A stretch of DNA of 53,603 nt from Paludibacter sp. (GCA_030655595.1 JAUSNQ010000081.1:1-53603), one strand, 5' to 3'. Positions 36,207 to 46,035 are shown, counted from the stretch's first letter. Notes: generated from the letters alone by a model not told the origin. Translations and numbers: made by a program.

Positions 36207-37130
36207 TTATGGAATAATCTCGATATTGAGTCGTTTAACAATTTCTTTACGTCCATACACATTGCTGTTTGCTGCAATAAAAACTACTTCATAAGTACCC
36301 GGCTGGGTATATACATAATTATACAGTTCAAGACTTGGTTCAGAAAATGATTTCAATGGAGTAGCTCGATCAGGCCCAAAATCTGTTTTTTTATCAATAT
36401 ACAAGGGGAGACTAATACCCCAAGCCTCTTGATGCACTTCTTTATTGGTGACATTTCCCCTAAAAGTGAAATTGGAAGTTGCAACTGTTACTCTTCCCGA
36501 TTCCCATTCACCCTCTTGTACAATTTTCCAGCCTGCTGTTCCTTGATCAATAACGGTTTGGGTAGCTAAGTCAGTTACAGCCGACATGTTGAATCCGGAA
36601 AATCGCCAGAGATTATACCTGCCATAGGCAGTATTTGGTCTGTTGATGTAGTGAAATCCAAAATATAGCGGACTGCCATCTTCTGACAGCAAATCAGTTA
36701 TATCTACATCACCCGATGATACATACTGACGATTATCAGCATGTGTTGCAATTTTGAATCTGGAGGTGATATCGGTCCATGTTGCGGCCTTAACAGAATC
36801 TACGACATATACTCCGTTGAAGTCTGTTGAAACGACAACAAAGAATTGATCATCCTGCGCCCCATCTAAGATTTGTGATTGAAACCGCACTGAGATATCT
36901 GCCAGCAGTTCTCTTCCATCCTTAAAATTATAATTATTAAAAACTTCACCGGAATAAAATGATATAATATCAGGATTACCCTTAAAATTAAATGACACTG
37001 TGTCTCCTACTTGGTATGTAACAGCATCTACGGTCACATCAAAATCCGGCATATCAACCTGATTGTCTAATTCACATGAATTCACAAAAAGCAATAGCGC
37101 AATAACAAATACTATATTTAGATTCTTCAT
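36207..37130 (-). CDS. DUF5017-domain surface lipoprotein (SusE/F position)
   Basis: This 307-residue protein has a lipobox (LLLFVNSC, Cys about residue 19) and a DUF5017 domain recognisable by PDFDVTVDAVTYQVGDTVSF, then IISFYSGEVFNNY near residue 60. The C-terminal part (YTQPGTYEVVFIAANSNVYG) is a PKD/Ig-like strand pattern ending in REIVKRLNIEII. It directly follows susD by 26 bp, the place where accessory glycan-binding surface proteins are encoded in Bacteroidota loci. It probably helps capture the target glycan at the outer membrane. No enzymatic motif is visible. Confidence 0.87.
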   Translation of the reverse strand: MKNLNIVFVIALLLFVNSCELDNQVDMPDFDVTVDAVTYQVGDTVSFNFKGNPDIISFYSGEVFNNYNFKDGRELLADISVRFQSQILDGAQDDQFFVVVSTDFNGVYVVDSVKAATWTDITSRFKIATHADNRQYVSSGDVDITDLLSEDGSPLYFGFHYINRPNTAYGRYNLWRFSGFNMSAVTDLATQTVIDQGTAGWKIVQEGEWESGRVTVATSNFTFRGNVTNKEVHQEAWGISLPLYIDKKTDFGPDRATPLKSFSEPSLELYNYVYTQPGTYEVVFIAANSNVYGRKEIVKRLNIEIIP

Positions 37131-37156
37131 TTCTTAATAATTTTAGTAATTAACAA

Positions 37157-38740
37157 CTACCAGCCTAGATTTTGAACTAAATTCTTGTTCACTCCTAACT
37201 CATATGCCGGAATCGGCCATATCGTATCACGTGGCGATGCATTGGTATAAATTTGCAATGCTGATGTAGCATAAACTGTTGTACCCGACGGAACTTCCAA
37301 TAAGATAGTTTTCATTCTGGAATGAAAAATCCCCCAGCGTATCAAATCATTTTTACGCAAAGCTTCGAAGCACAATTCTCTGGCTCTTTCATCCATTATT
37401 TCATTCTTGAAATCAGTATATGATTGATTTGATAAATCAACAACACTACTACTTTGGTCAATTGGTAATCCCAATCCACGACGCCGAACCTGATTAATTG
37501 CAAGATATGCTTCTGTGGTCGGTGCACCATTTTGCTCATTCATAGCCTCTGCATACATCAACAACACATCTGAATAACGGAGTAATGGAAAATTCATCGG
37601 TGTACGTGTCTGACTCTTAGGAGTTAAATCTTCATACTCTCTACGATATTTACCGCAATCTCTTTGAAATATTGTTCCAGAACTTGCCCAATACACTTTT
37701 TGAGCAGGATTTCCAGAAAAATAATATGGTGCAATCGACCAGTCTCTACGTTTATCTGTAGGCCTGTAAAGTTGATATAACCAGGTAGTAGCATTTATTA
37801 TTCCAAGAGAATATCCTACATTGTCATCCAAGGTATTAACAATACCGTTATTTCTTCCAACCATACCCCCGGTTGTACTGTAAACACCTTGTCCATTTCC
37901 CCAGAATTCCACCTCCCAAATACTCTCTTTTTTATCATACACATTTCTGGCATAATTAATAAACACCTGTTCAAAAGAAGTATTTAATTCATGTTTCCCG
38001 CTAATGATTACCTTATTTGCCCAACTGGCAGCATCGGCATATTTACTGACATCGTTTAACGGCCTTCCTGCCATGTGTAAACAAACCCTTGCCAAAATCC
38101 CTTGAACAACTGATTTACTGACTCTTCCGGATGACTCCACCGATTCAATCCCAGCTACAAGCCCCTCAGCGGTAGTCATATCTTCAATAATCTTCTCATA
38201 AACCGTTCTCATTGAAGTTCTCGGAACTTGTAAGTCCGACACATTTGCAGATGTTGTAGGTTCAAGCACCAAAGGCACATCACCAAACTTATTAACTAAC
38301 ATGAAGTAGTAATATGCACGTAAAAAGAGTGCCTGACCTCTGATATTATTTCTTTTAGCATCACTCATCTCAGGATTATCGATATTGACCAACAGTAAAT
38401 TTGCCAGATTGATTCCGGAATAAAGTGCCTTCCAATAAGTTAGAACCTTAACGTCTGCCTGTGATACCGTATAATAGCCCACTCCCCCTCTATCTGGAGA
38501 ATATGCACCATAACCTTCATCAGCTTCTAGTCCCATACGACCCAGCATGTAGTTTGCATACAAACCATCATCTGCTAATGTAGCATATACACCTCTGAGA
38601 GCAGTTTCCAGTTGTTCTTCTGTCGCATAGTATTTATCAGTACTAATTATATAAACAGTAGGATTTACATCTAAGAATTTATCACACGATGTAAATATTA
38701 ATATACAAGCGGCAAGAACTAATAATTTTGCATATTTCAT
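37157..38740 (-). CDS. SusD/RagB-family surface glycan-binding lipoprotein
   Basis: This 527-residue lipoprotein (AACILIFTSCDKFLDVNPT, Cys about residue 19) has the N-terminal SusD-like and C-terminal RagB parts. Typical marks are YATEEQLETALRGVYATLAD, ALFLRAYYYFMLVNKFGDVPLVL near residue 140, LLRYSDVLLMYAEAMNEQNG near 385, ERARELCFEALRKNDLIRWG near 450 and the closing IPAYELGVNKNLVQNLGW. It forms the lid over the SusC channel and binds oligosaccharides outside the cell. It starts 31 bp after susC. Length and motif order are normal. Confidence 0.96.
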   Translation of the reverse strand: MKYAKLLVLAACILIFTSCDKFLDVNPTVYIISTDKYYATEEQLETALRGVYATLADDGLYANYMLGRMGLEADEGYGAYSPDRGGVGYYTVSQADVKVLTYWKALYSGINLANLLLVNIDNPEMSDAKRNNIRGQALFLRAYYYFMLVNKFGDVPLVLEPTTSANVSDLQVPRTSMRTVYEKIIEDMTTAEGLVAGIESVESSGRVSKSVVQGILARVCLHMAGRPLNDVSKYADAASWANKVIISGKHELNTSFEQVFINYARNVYDKKESIWEVEFWGNGQGVYSTTGGMVGRNNGIVNTLDDNVGYSLGIINATTWLYQLYRPTDKRRDWSIAPYYFSGNPAQKVYWASSGTIFQRDCGKYRREYEDLTPKSQTRTPMNFPLLRYSDVLLMYAEAMNEQNGAPTTEAYLAINQVRRRGLGLPIDQSSSVVDLSNQSYTDFKNEIMDERARELCFEALRKNDLIRWGIFHSRMKTILLEVPSGTTVYATSALQIYTNASPRDTIWPIPAYELGVNKNLVQNLGW

Positions 38741-38771
38741 ATTGTTGATTTTTTAAGTTTGTTTTTGTCAA

Positions 38772-41700
38772 TTACAGATTTGCTTTTACTCCAAAAGTAA
38801 TCGTTCGATTTCTACCATAAGAAGAATAATCAAAGCCCGGAGTCAGTGTCGAATGTCGAACGGAAACTTCAGGATCAAGACCGGAATAATTTGTTAAGGT
38901 AAACAAGTCCTGTCCGGCAACATACAATTCTATGCTATTAATCATTAATTTACGGAGTAATGATTTTGGAAGGTTATACGAAAATTGTAATGTTTTTAGC
39001 CTAATAAAAGAACCATCTTCAATCGTTCGGGAAGAATATATACCTGTCGGTCCCTGACCACCTGCCCTAAAGTAGGTATTACTTGGATTCTCAGGCGTCC
39101 ACCTATCCGCATAGGTTGCATATTGATTTAAATTCACTCTGTTGGTGAAGTTTCCCTCAAAAATAATGCGATTGGCATTAAAAACATCATTGCCATAACT
39201 CCATTGGAAGAATGCATTCAATCCGAAATTCTTGTACCTAAAGTTATTATTAAAACCGCCTGTATGAATAGGTAATGCACTACCAATTACGACCATATCC
39301 TTATCGTTGACAATACCATCCCCGTTTTGATCAACATACTTAATGTCACCTGGTCGAATAACCGATCTGTCGGCACCATTGGAGGTAATATTATTTTTCA
39401 AGCTATAACTGCCGTTGGGTAATTCATTAAAATCTTCATACTGATACACACCATCCCAAACAACACCGTAAAAAGCGGCGGCGGGACCTCCAATTTTAGC
39501 TACATATAAAAAGGAATTATTAAAATCTCCTGTCCAACTTACAGAAGATAATATATTGTCCTGATTGTCGGCGAGTTCCAACACCTTATTTCTATTAAAG
39601 CTAATATTGATTTCACTTTGATAGCTAAAATTCTTCGTTTTAATATTGGTGGTGTTCAAAGTGAACTCAACACCATTGTTTTGCATTTTACCAATATTCT
39701 TATAAACATTATTTACACCTGAACTTAGAGGAAGATTTGAATACAATAATAAATCGCTTGTTATCTTATTATAATAGTCAAACGTAAATTCAACTCGACC
39801 TTTAAAAAGTGCTAAATCATATCCTATGTCAAATTGGGTGGTAGTTTCCCACTTCAAGTGGTCGTTTCCTAAATTCTCAACAAGTACTGCATAACCCGGA
39901 GTTTGGTTGTTGAACGAATAATAATCCGATAAATTGAGTGAAGTGTACTGAGAAAAATCTCCAATTCGATTATTACCTGTCAACCCATAACTGATTCGAA
40001 GCTTTGAGTCAGTTATAAAATTGACATGCTTCATAAACTTTTCTTTATCCATTTGCCATGCAAACGCTCCGGATGGAAAGTAACCCCATCTATTTTGATA
40101 ATTAAATTTTGAAGAACCATCGGCTCTTACTGAAGCGGTAAAAAGGTATTTTGATTTTAGATTATAGTTGAATCTTCCTAAATAAGACATCAATTTATTT
40201 TGACTTATTTCAGAATTTACTGAGGTTGGAACACCGAGTTGCAATGCACTTAAACCAAGTTCTTCAATTGGTATGTTGGTCGATTCATATCCATAAACAG
40301 TTCTTGTTCTGCCTTGCAAAGTCATACCTACTAACAAATCAAATCGATCCTGATTATTCAGTGTCTTTCTATATGTCAATGTGTTTTCATTTACCCAGTC
40401 ATTGATTTCAAACTCTTTAAAAGCTCCATTTACCCCTTTAAGATTTGTAGAAAACGGAAAACCTCTTAAGGTTTTAGAATTATTAAAACTTTCATTCTTA
40501 GTCAGACTTCTGTTTATTCCACCTCTAACTCTCAAAGTCAGATCCTTAATTATTTCATAATGCAAATAGGCATTGGACATTAATTGATTCTTGGTTTGCT
40601 GCCTGATTTCATTTTCTGTTGAAATAATGGGGTTCAATATCTGAGTTGTTTCATCGTCATCCTCAGAATCGAAAAGGCCATTTAGCAAATCTGCATTTGG
40701 ATTGCCATGGACAGGTCTGTAACCCCATACCCTATACATCAAATAACTGCTATAAGCGCGTGTTCCGGATGCTTGCGCAGATGTGATAGCCCCGTAATTC
40801 TTATCGTTTGTAAAACTTGTATTGATAGAAAATCTGATTTTATCATTGATGTTTTGATTGAGGGAAACTCTACCTTGATATCTGTTATACCCTGAATTTT
40901 TAATCACACCATCTTGTTCAAAAACAGATCCCGATACAGCATATCTGGTTTTATTGGTTCCACCGGTAATAGATACAGAATGGCTTTGAACAAATGCTTT
41001 TCTAAACAGAAGATCCTGCCAGTCAACACCTTGAATACTGTTATAATCATCTATAGTTCTGCCCGGTGTTGTTAAATATGAACTTATCATTCCTGGATCC
41101 CTTTCAATCTGATATTCGACAAAACTTCTGGAATCAAGTAAATCTATTGTATTTGCTACTTCCTGAAATCCGGCATATCCATTATAGGTAACTTTCGGGT
41201 CTCCCATCTTCCCTTGATTTGTTTCAATAATAATAACTCCATTCGCTCCTCTTGAGCCATAGATAGCCGTTGCAGAAGCATCTTTGAGTACCGACATGGA
41301 TGCTATATCTTCCGGATTAAGAGCGGCACTGGAATAATCTTCTATAGGGAAACCATCAACTACATATAAAGGCGAGTTGCTTTGGGTCAACGAATTTCCA
41401 CCTCTAATTACAATATTAGCTTCAGTACCGGGCTGTGCATCATTGGAAGACACATGTACTCCTGCAATACGACCTGCTAAAGCTTGATCAAATGAAGCTA
41501 CAGGAGCTTTATTTAAATCTTCCATTTTAACTCCACTCACCGCACCTGTAATATCTTTTCGAAGCTGCTCGCCATAACCGATTACGACAACCTCATCCAA
41601 CACCTTGACATCTTCGTACATCTCAACAATTAAAGTCTCCGTGTTTTTTATTGTAATTTCGGTTGGAACATATCCTATGTATGTAAAACTGATAATCTCA

Positions 41701-41894
41701 TTGATTTTTACCTGAATAGAAAATTTCCCATCAATATTAGTAATGGTACCAAAATTCGATTCTTTTGAGAATACAGTCACTCCTATCAATGGATTACCTT
41801 TGGTGTCTTTTACAATCCCGGATATTTGATGTTGAGCATTTAAAATAAATGAAATACTAAACATCAATAAAAATGTGATTTTTTTCAAGTTCAT
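38772..41894 (-). CDS. SusC/RagA-family TonB-dependent transporter
   Basis: This 1040-residue protein has a signal peptide and an N-terminal CarboxypepD-regulatory-like domain (GIVKDTKGNPLIGVTVFSKE, about 25-105). The SusC TonB-box region LDEVVVIGYGEQLRKDITGA comes next, then the plug with SPLYVVDGFPI and DASATAIYGSRGANGVIIIE. A long beta-barrel ends TITFGVKANL. It imports oligosaccharides across the outer membrane with TonB/ExbBD energy, paired with the SusD protein downstream. It is preceded by the aldolase gene by 24 bp, so it lies inside the operon rather than at its head, which is less common than a susC-first layout. Confidence 0.97.
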   Translation of the reverse strand: MNLKKITFLLMFSISFILNAQHQISGIVKDTKGNPLIGVTVFSKESNFGTITNIDGKFSIQVKINEIISFTYIGYVPTEITIKNTETLIVEMYEDVKVLDEVVVIGYGEQLRKDITGAVSGVKMEDLNKAPVASFDQALAGRIAGVHVSSNDAQPGTEANIVIRGGNSLTQSNSPLYVVDGFPIEDYSSAALNPEDIASMSVLKDASATAIYGSRGANGVIIIETNQGKMGDPKVTYNGYAGFQEVANTIDLLDSRSFVEYQIERDPGMISSYLTTPGRTIDDYNSIQGVDWQDLLFRKAFVQSHSVSITGGTNKTRYAVSGSVFEQDGVIKNSGYNRYQGRVSLNQNINDKIRFSINTSFTNDKNYGAITSAQASGTRAYSSYLMYRVWGYRPVHGNPNADLLNGLFDSEDDDETTQILNPIISTENEIRQQTKNQLMSNAYLHYEIIKDLTLRVRGGINRSLTKNESFNNSKTLRGFPFSTNLKGVNGAFKEFEINDWVNENTLTYRKTLNNQDRFDLLVGMTLQGRTRTVYGYESTNIPIEELGLSALQLGVPTSVNSEISQNKLMSYLGRFNYNLKSKYLFTASVRADGSSKFNYQNRWGYFPSGAFAWQMDKEKFMKHVNFITDSKLRISYGLTGNNRIGDFSQYTSLNLSDYYSFNNQTPGYAVLVENLGNDHLKWETTTQFDIGYDLALFKGRVEFTFDYYNKITSDLLLYSNLPLSSGVNNVYKNIGKMQNNGVEFTLNTTNIKTKNFSYQSEINISFNRNKVLELADNQDNILSSVSWTGDFNNSFLYVAKIGGPAAAFYGVVWDGVYQYEDFNELPNGSYSLKNNITSNGADRSVIRPGDIKYVDQNGDGIVNDKDMVVIGSALPIHTGGFNNNFRYKNFGLNAFFQWSYGNDVFNANRIIFEGNFTNRVNLNQYATYADRWTPENPSNTYFRAGGQGPTGIYSSRTIEDGSFIRLKTLQFSYNLPKSLLRKLMINSIELYVAGQDLFTLTNYSGLDPEVSVRHSTLTPGFDYSSYGRNRTITFGVKANL

Positions 41895-41918
41895 AAGTAT
41901 TATAATTAAGAATGCATT

Positions 41919-42827
41919 TTATTTTAAATTTAAGTTATGGACAGCATCAACAATCTTTTGTCGGGATTCTCCTTCGAAATGATTAAATGGTGTGGCGATG
42001 TAGTCATTACATATTCCCAACGTGGAAAGTGCGCATTTTACTCCTTTTATATAACTCGAACCATAATTCCCCACCGTGTATATCGTAGAACTAACTTGCA
42101 TCACTATAGCTTGTAGTTTTCTAACCTCAGCAATATTGCCCGCAGTTGCTGCATTATACAAATCAACATATAGTCTTGGAAATATATTAGCTCCTCCGTT
42201 AACTCCACCATCTGCTCCCATCATCACTACTTCCGCCATCATCTCTTCGGGACCGACAAATAATGAGAAATCTTCTCTGTCTCGCATTTCATACATAACC
42301 GAATGAAAGTAAACCGCATTAGCCGAACTGTCTTTAAAGCCAATAACTTTTTTGTTTTCAGCTATCCGCTTTACAGTGGATGGTGCAAATGAGACTTTCG
42401 TATGACTGGGCATATTGTATAAATAAACTGGCAGTTCCAATTGAGGTATCAATCGTTCATAAAACTCCGTAAGTTCGGGTTGTCCGGTAGCAAAATAATA
42501 AGGAGGAGCAGACACTAACGCTACTGCATCAGAATGAGAATGTGCAATCTGCCCTAATTGAACGCTGTCGGAAATCGAAGTGTCAGAAATGCCAACCAGT
42601 AAAGGAAGTCGTTTATTTAATATTTTACTGGTCTGTTTAATCATCTCCACACGCAACTCAAAACTCAGACTTTGTGCTTCACCTGTAGTGCCTAAAATAA
42701 AAATACCATGTACACCTCCAGCAATAACGTGTTCAATCAATCGCTCAAGCCCTGGTACATCTAATCTATCGTTATCTAACAGTGGAGTAATTAGAGGTGG
42801 AACTATGCCACAAAGTTTCTTTTCCAT
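41919..42827 (-). CDS. DHDPS/NanA-family 2-keto-acid aldolase
   Basis: This 302-residue class I aldolase of the dihydrodipicolinate synthase superfamily shows GIVPPLITPL, the substrate-binding ILGTTGEAQSL near residue 45, YLYNMPSHT with the catalytic Tyr near 135, and the Schiff-base Lys in VIGFKDSS near 163. Members include N-acetylneuraminate lyase, KDG/KDPG aldolases and dihydrodipicolinate synthase. Position among sialidase-like genes and yhcH points to a catabolic ulosonic-acid or ketodeoxy-sugar aldolase. The GTTGE form and lack of nanE/nanT-type neighbours leave the substrate open. It is cytoplasmic and sits between the FG-GAP protein (12 bp) and susC (24 bp). Confidence 0.87.
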   Translation of the reverse strand: MEKKLCGIVPPLITPLLDNDRLDVPGLERLIEHVIAGGVHGIFILGTTGEAQSLSFELRVEMIKQTSKILNKRLPLLVGISDTSISDSVQLGQIAHSHSDAVALVSAPPYYFATGQPELTEFYERLIPQLELPVYLYNMPSHTKVSFAPSTVKRIAENKKVIGFKDSSANAVYFHSVMYEMRDREDFSLFVGPEEMMAEVVMMGADGGVNGGANIFPRLYVDLYNAATAGNIAEVRKLQAIVMQVSSTIYTVGNYGSSYIKGVKCALSTLGICNDYIATPFNHFEGESRQKIVDAVHNLNLK

Positions 42828-42839
42828 TTTCTTATATTA

Positions 42840-44795
42840 TTATTTTTTAATGTTGTTTTTCAATAAATAAAAATGTCCGTCTTCGGCTCCCAGCAAAAGA
42901 TCAAAAATGCCATCTTTATCCCAATCTACTGGTGTCGGACTTGTATCATGACCTGCAAGTTTCAAATTGCTAATATCACCTCTGTTGACAAAGAATGTCG
43001 TATCGCCCGACTGACGAACGTTTTCAAAGAAACATGCATTAAAGCTATTGACCATCAAATCCATTTTACCATCATTATTCCAATCAACCAAGCAAAGTTT
43101 TCTTCTTCCTGAACGTCCGGCTATCCCTACATTTAATTGTAACGGACTTGATACTTTTCCAACAATCTTATTGTTATGATCATAGGACGACATGTCTTCA
43201 ACAAAGAAGATTCGTTTCCCCGGTTTGAGCCATAATTCGTTGTCCTTTGTAAATCTTTCAAAAAAAGTCAGGTAACCTTCATGATCCAACATTACTATGT
43301 CCATTAAACCATCTTTATTCCAATCAATGGCATAAGGTGTTGTTCTCCATTGTGTTACTAAATCTGTTTTACCCGGAGTACGCCAATTCCAGACAGGTTG
43401 AAGCGGGGATGCATTCCAATCGACTTTTACTTTAAACGGACCTTCAAGATTAAATAAATCACCGGTATTTTTATACCACACGATTTCTCCGAAAATGGAG
43501 TTGACGATTATATCTTTTTTTCCATCACCATCCCAGTCGGCTACACTTAATGTAGTATATCCCCATTTTGCCTCGGCCGGCCCCTGAATTGAGCCGTTTA
43601 TCCCTGCCATAATACGAATATCCTTACCGTGAGCCTTCAACAATATCGGTGCATTCCATTTGGGTGAAGTAGTTCCGTCCATATTTTTAATAAACGCAAT
43701 ATTTCCTGCCGAATTCCCAGCAATAATATCATCATTGCCATCTCCATCCCAATCTACGCTAAATGGAGTTGACAGCGCACCAAATTTTAGATTATCCGCT
43801 TTTTGTTGTAGATAGACAAGTGATTTAAACACCGGCATACCTTTTCTTACTTTGCCTGTATTTTTAAGATAAGCAACTCTTCCATCCTCATCACCAACAA
43901 GCAAATCAATATTTCCGTCACCATCAAAATCAACTGCAACCGGAGTAATCATTTGCACATGCAAACGGATAATTTCACCTTTTTCATCCACAAGTGTTTT
44001 TCCTTCAGCATATTTGGGATTCTTTTTTGATCCGACATTCTCAAACCAGGTCAATTTATCAAGAAATTCACCCGTAATAATATCAAGTTTGCCATTTCCA
44101 TTAAAGTCAGCAACGTTTGCACCAGGAGCACCAAAGGTCTCAAGCGGTTTTTTACCAGCATAAATCTTATTTTTCAAAATGTATTTTCCTTGCTGATTTT
44201 CATAGAACAACATATAGCCCCTGAGCGGACCATTTGTCCAGTTACCGTTCTTATCATATGCATTGTCCCACCCGTATTCTCCCCAATCATCAATACCCAC
44301 TATCACATCCAGATTTCCATCCGAATTAAAGTCAACATAACTCCACATGTTACTTCTCACTTTGGTTAAACCATCACCGGGGGCTTTATCAACTTCGATA
44401 TCTCTTGGTTTGGCATATAAGTTTTCTTTAAAATCAACGAATTCTCTTCCTTGTGTAATTACAAATAATTTTCCGTTAACGTAAGAAGCCTGGATGTTTC
44501 TATAGGCTTTATCTGAAAGTTGCACGGGTTTATCGAAAAGGGGATTTTTTTTATCGCCAATATTTCTGAAATAAAACAGGCCTTTGAAAGGAGTATCAGG
44601 ACACGACATGATGATATCCATTAATCCATCATTATCATAATCAACAGGAATAGGTGCACCCCATAAACCTACACCCAAATCAACAACTAATCCAGGGTTA
44701 TTATACTTAACGCGCGAATCATGATTTGTAAGTTGAGCAAACGAACTCAACATGGAGCAAATTACGACAAAAAGTAAAATGTATATGTTTCTCAT
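42840..44795 (-). CDS. Secreted FG-GAP/VCBS-repeat propeller protein
   Basis: This 651-residue protein has a signal peptide (IYILLFVVICSMLSSFAQ). At least nine Asp-rich calcium-loop motifs of the FG-GAP/VCBS kind are spread along it, among them DYDNDGLMD, DFNSDGNLD, DFNGNGKLD, DFDGDGNID, DWDGDGNDD, DWDGDGKKD, DWNKDGLMD, DWNNDGKMD and DWDKDGIFD. This predicts a calcium-stabilised beta-propeller. Similar propellers occur in rhamnogalacturonan lyases and adhesins, but no catalytic residues can be assigned here. It lacks a T9SS tail. It is the first gene after the LacI regulator, with a candidate operator 21-34 bp upstream of its ATG, and so heads the operon. Confidence 0.85.
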   Translation of the reverse strand: MRNIYILLFVVICSMLSSFAQLTNHDSRVKYNNPGLVVDLGVGLWGAPIPVDYDNDGLMDIIMSCPDTPFKGLFYFRNIGDKKNPLFDKPVQLSDKAYRNIQASYVNGKLFVITQGREFVDFKENLYAKPRDIEVDKAPGDGLTKVRSNMWSYVDFNSDGNLDVIVGIDDWGEYGWDNAYDKNGNWTNGPLRGYMLFYENQQGKYILKNKIYAGKKPLETFGAPGANVADFNGNGKLDIITGEFLDKLTWFENVGSKKNPKYAEGKTLVDEKGEIIRLHVQMITPVAVDFDGDGNIDLLVGDEDGRVAYLKNTGKVRKGMPVFKSLVYLQQKADNLKFGALSTPFSVDWDGDGNDDIIAGNSAGNIAFIKNMDGTTSPKWNAPILLKAHGKDIRIMAGINGSIQGPAEAKWGYTTLSVADWDGDGKKDIIVNSIFGEIVWYKNTGDLFNLEGPFKVKVDWNASPLQPVWNWRTPGKTDLVTQWRTTPYAIDWNKDGLMDIVMLDHEGYLTFFERFTKDNELWLKPGKRIFFVEDMSSYDHNNKIVGKVSSPLQLNVGIAGRSGRRKLCLVDWNNDGKMDLMVNSFNACFFENVRQSGDTTFFVNRGDISNLKLAGHDTSPTPVDWDKDGIFDLLLGAEDGHFYLLKNNIKK

Positions 44796-44815
44796 TTTAG
44801 TAATTATTATTTTTG

Positions 44816-44835
44816 CTTTATCGTTTTAGCTAAAA
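44816..44835 (-). promoter_or_regulatory. Candidate LacI-type operator upstream of the FG-GAP gene
   Basis: On the minus strand 44816-44829 reads CTAAAACGATAAAG, matching 11 of 14 positions of the operator-like palindrome in the lacI promoter at 45923-45936. It overlaps a perfect 12-bp palindrome, TTTTAGCTAAAA (44824-44835). It lies between the regulator stop and the first structural gene. Confidence 0.5.
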
Positions 44836-44858
44836 GTTTAAAAAAAATGTTTTTCACA

Positions 44859-45893
44859 TCAAATAGTTATCTTTTTCGGTGTTGAATCACCAATAATCAA
44901 TTGCGGCTCTGAAAACGACAACGATTTGATTTCAAGCTCACCATGATTCATCTTATCTACCAGTATATTTACCGCCTGTGTTGCAATCAACTCTAAGGGT
45001 TGCCGGATATGTGTGATTGTGGATGAAAACAAATTAAAAACATCATTTCGATTAAAACCAATCACTGCAATATCATCCGGAATACTAATATGCATTTCTT
45101 TTAAACAGTATAGACCTGTCACAGCCAACATATTCGTCAGAAAAATTACCGCTTCAACTTTCTTTTTATTAACCAGCGCATCCAGCGCATTGGTCATTTC
45201 TACATTTGTATTCAGCAAATTAACTTTCTTAACCTGAATATATTTGCCTAAACCTGCCGCCTGCATGGTTTCTTCATAACCCCTGATACGATCCAGGATG
45301 TGATTCATGCCGGTTTTATATCCAACCAAAGCGATGTTCTCATATCCCTGATCAATGAGGTGTTGGGTTGTCAACTCGGTTGCCTTGTAATTATTCAAAC
45401 AAGAAAAACTGAGATCGGAACCCGGAAAATTTCGGTCAATCAATACCAAAGGTGTATTATTCTCGTGTATGGATTGTATTAAATCCTCTGACCCGTCACA
45501 TGGGACAACAATCAGTCCGTCAACACCCTTGTTCAACAATACATCAATCAGCCTTTTCGTATTATTCAAATCTTCATCTGAACTGCTAAATATCACTGTG
45601 TAACCTAATTCAATAGCCCTATTCTCTACAATTCTGGCTATCGACGAATAGAAAGGGTTTGAAATATCCGTTACAATCAGTCCAATCAACTGCGTTTTAC
45701 CTCCTCTGAGGTTTCTTGCTATTAAATTGGGAGAATAATTCATCTCCATTGCTACTTTGATAACCTTCTCGACCATCTCGTCAGCAATGCGGTATTGCTT
45801 TGCTTTTCCATTCAGTACTATTGAAACCAGCGTTGTTGAGACACCTACTGAATTAGCAACATCTTTAAGTAATACACGTTTTTCTTTACCCAT
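44859..45893 (-). CDS. LacI-family transcriptional regulator
   Basis: ATG at 45893 (MGKEKRVLLKDVANSVGVS) gives 344 residues; the longer frame starts only with TTG at 45914, inside the -7 box. The N-terminal helix-turn-helix is VLLKDVANSVGVSTTLVSIVLNGK with the hinge NYSPNLIARNLRGGKTQLIGLIV. A periplasmic-binding-like effector domain follows (DGLIVVPCDGSE, HLIDQGYENIALVGY, IPDDIAVIGFNRNDVF). It probably controls the downstream 16-gene block and itself. The effector is unknown, perhaps a monosaccharide or ketodeoxy acid released by the locus enzymes. Confidence 0.93.
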   Translation of the reverse strand: MGKEKRVLLKDVANSVGVSTTLVSIVLNGKAKQYRIADEMVEKVIKVAMEMNYSPNLIARNLRGGKTQLIGLIVTDISNPFYSSIARIVENRAIELGYTVIFSSSDEDLNNTKRLIDVLLNKGVDGLIVVPCDGSEDLIQSIHENNTPLVLIDRNFPGSDLSFSCLNNYKATELTTQHLIDQGYENIALVGYKTGMNHILDRIRGYEETMQAAGLGKYIQVKKVNLLNTNVEMTNALDALVNKKKVEAVIFLTNMLAVTGLYCLKEMHISIPDDIAVIGFNRNDVFNLFSSTITHIRQPLELIATQAVNILVDKMNHGELEIKSLSFSEPQLIIGDSTPKKITI

Positions 45894-45911
45894 TTTAATT
45901 GAATCGTGGGG

Positions 45912-45940
45912 CAAATATATAACTAAATCGGTTTAGCAAA
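45912..45940 (-). promoter_or_regulatory. lacI promoter with an operator-like palindrome in the spacer
   Basis: On the minus strand, -33 TTTG (45937-45940) and -7 TATATTTG (45912-45919) are 17 bp apart. The spacer contains CTAAACCGATTTAG (45923-45936), a near-perfect palindrome with the central CG typical of LacI-family operators. A repressor there would block the promoter, implying autoregulation. Confidence 0.65.
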
Positions 45941-46035
45941 ACTTTAGCCATGAATTTTTAACGATATTTAACTTTCAAGGTTATGGATTTACTATCCAGT
46001 TTGAAAGAAATCGTCATTGGGACACAGATTGTTAC

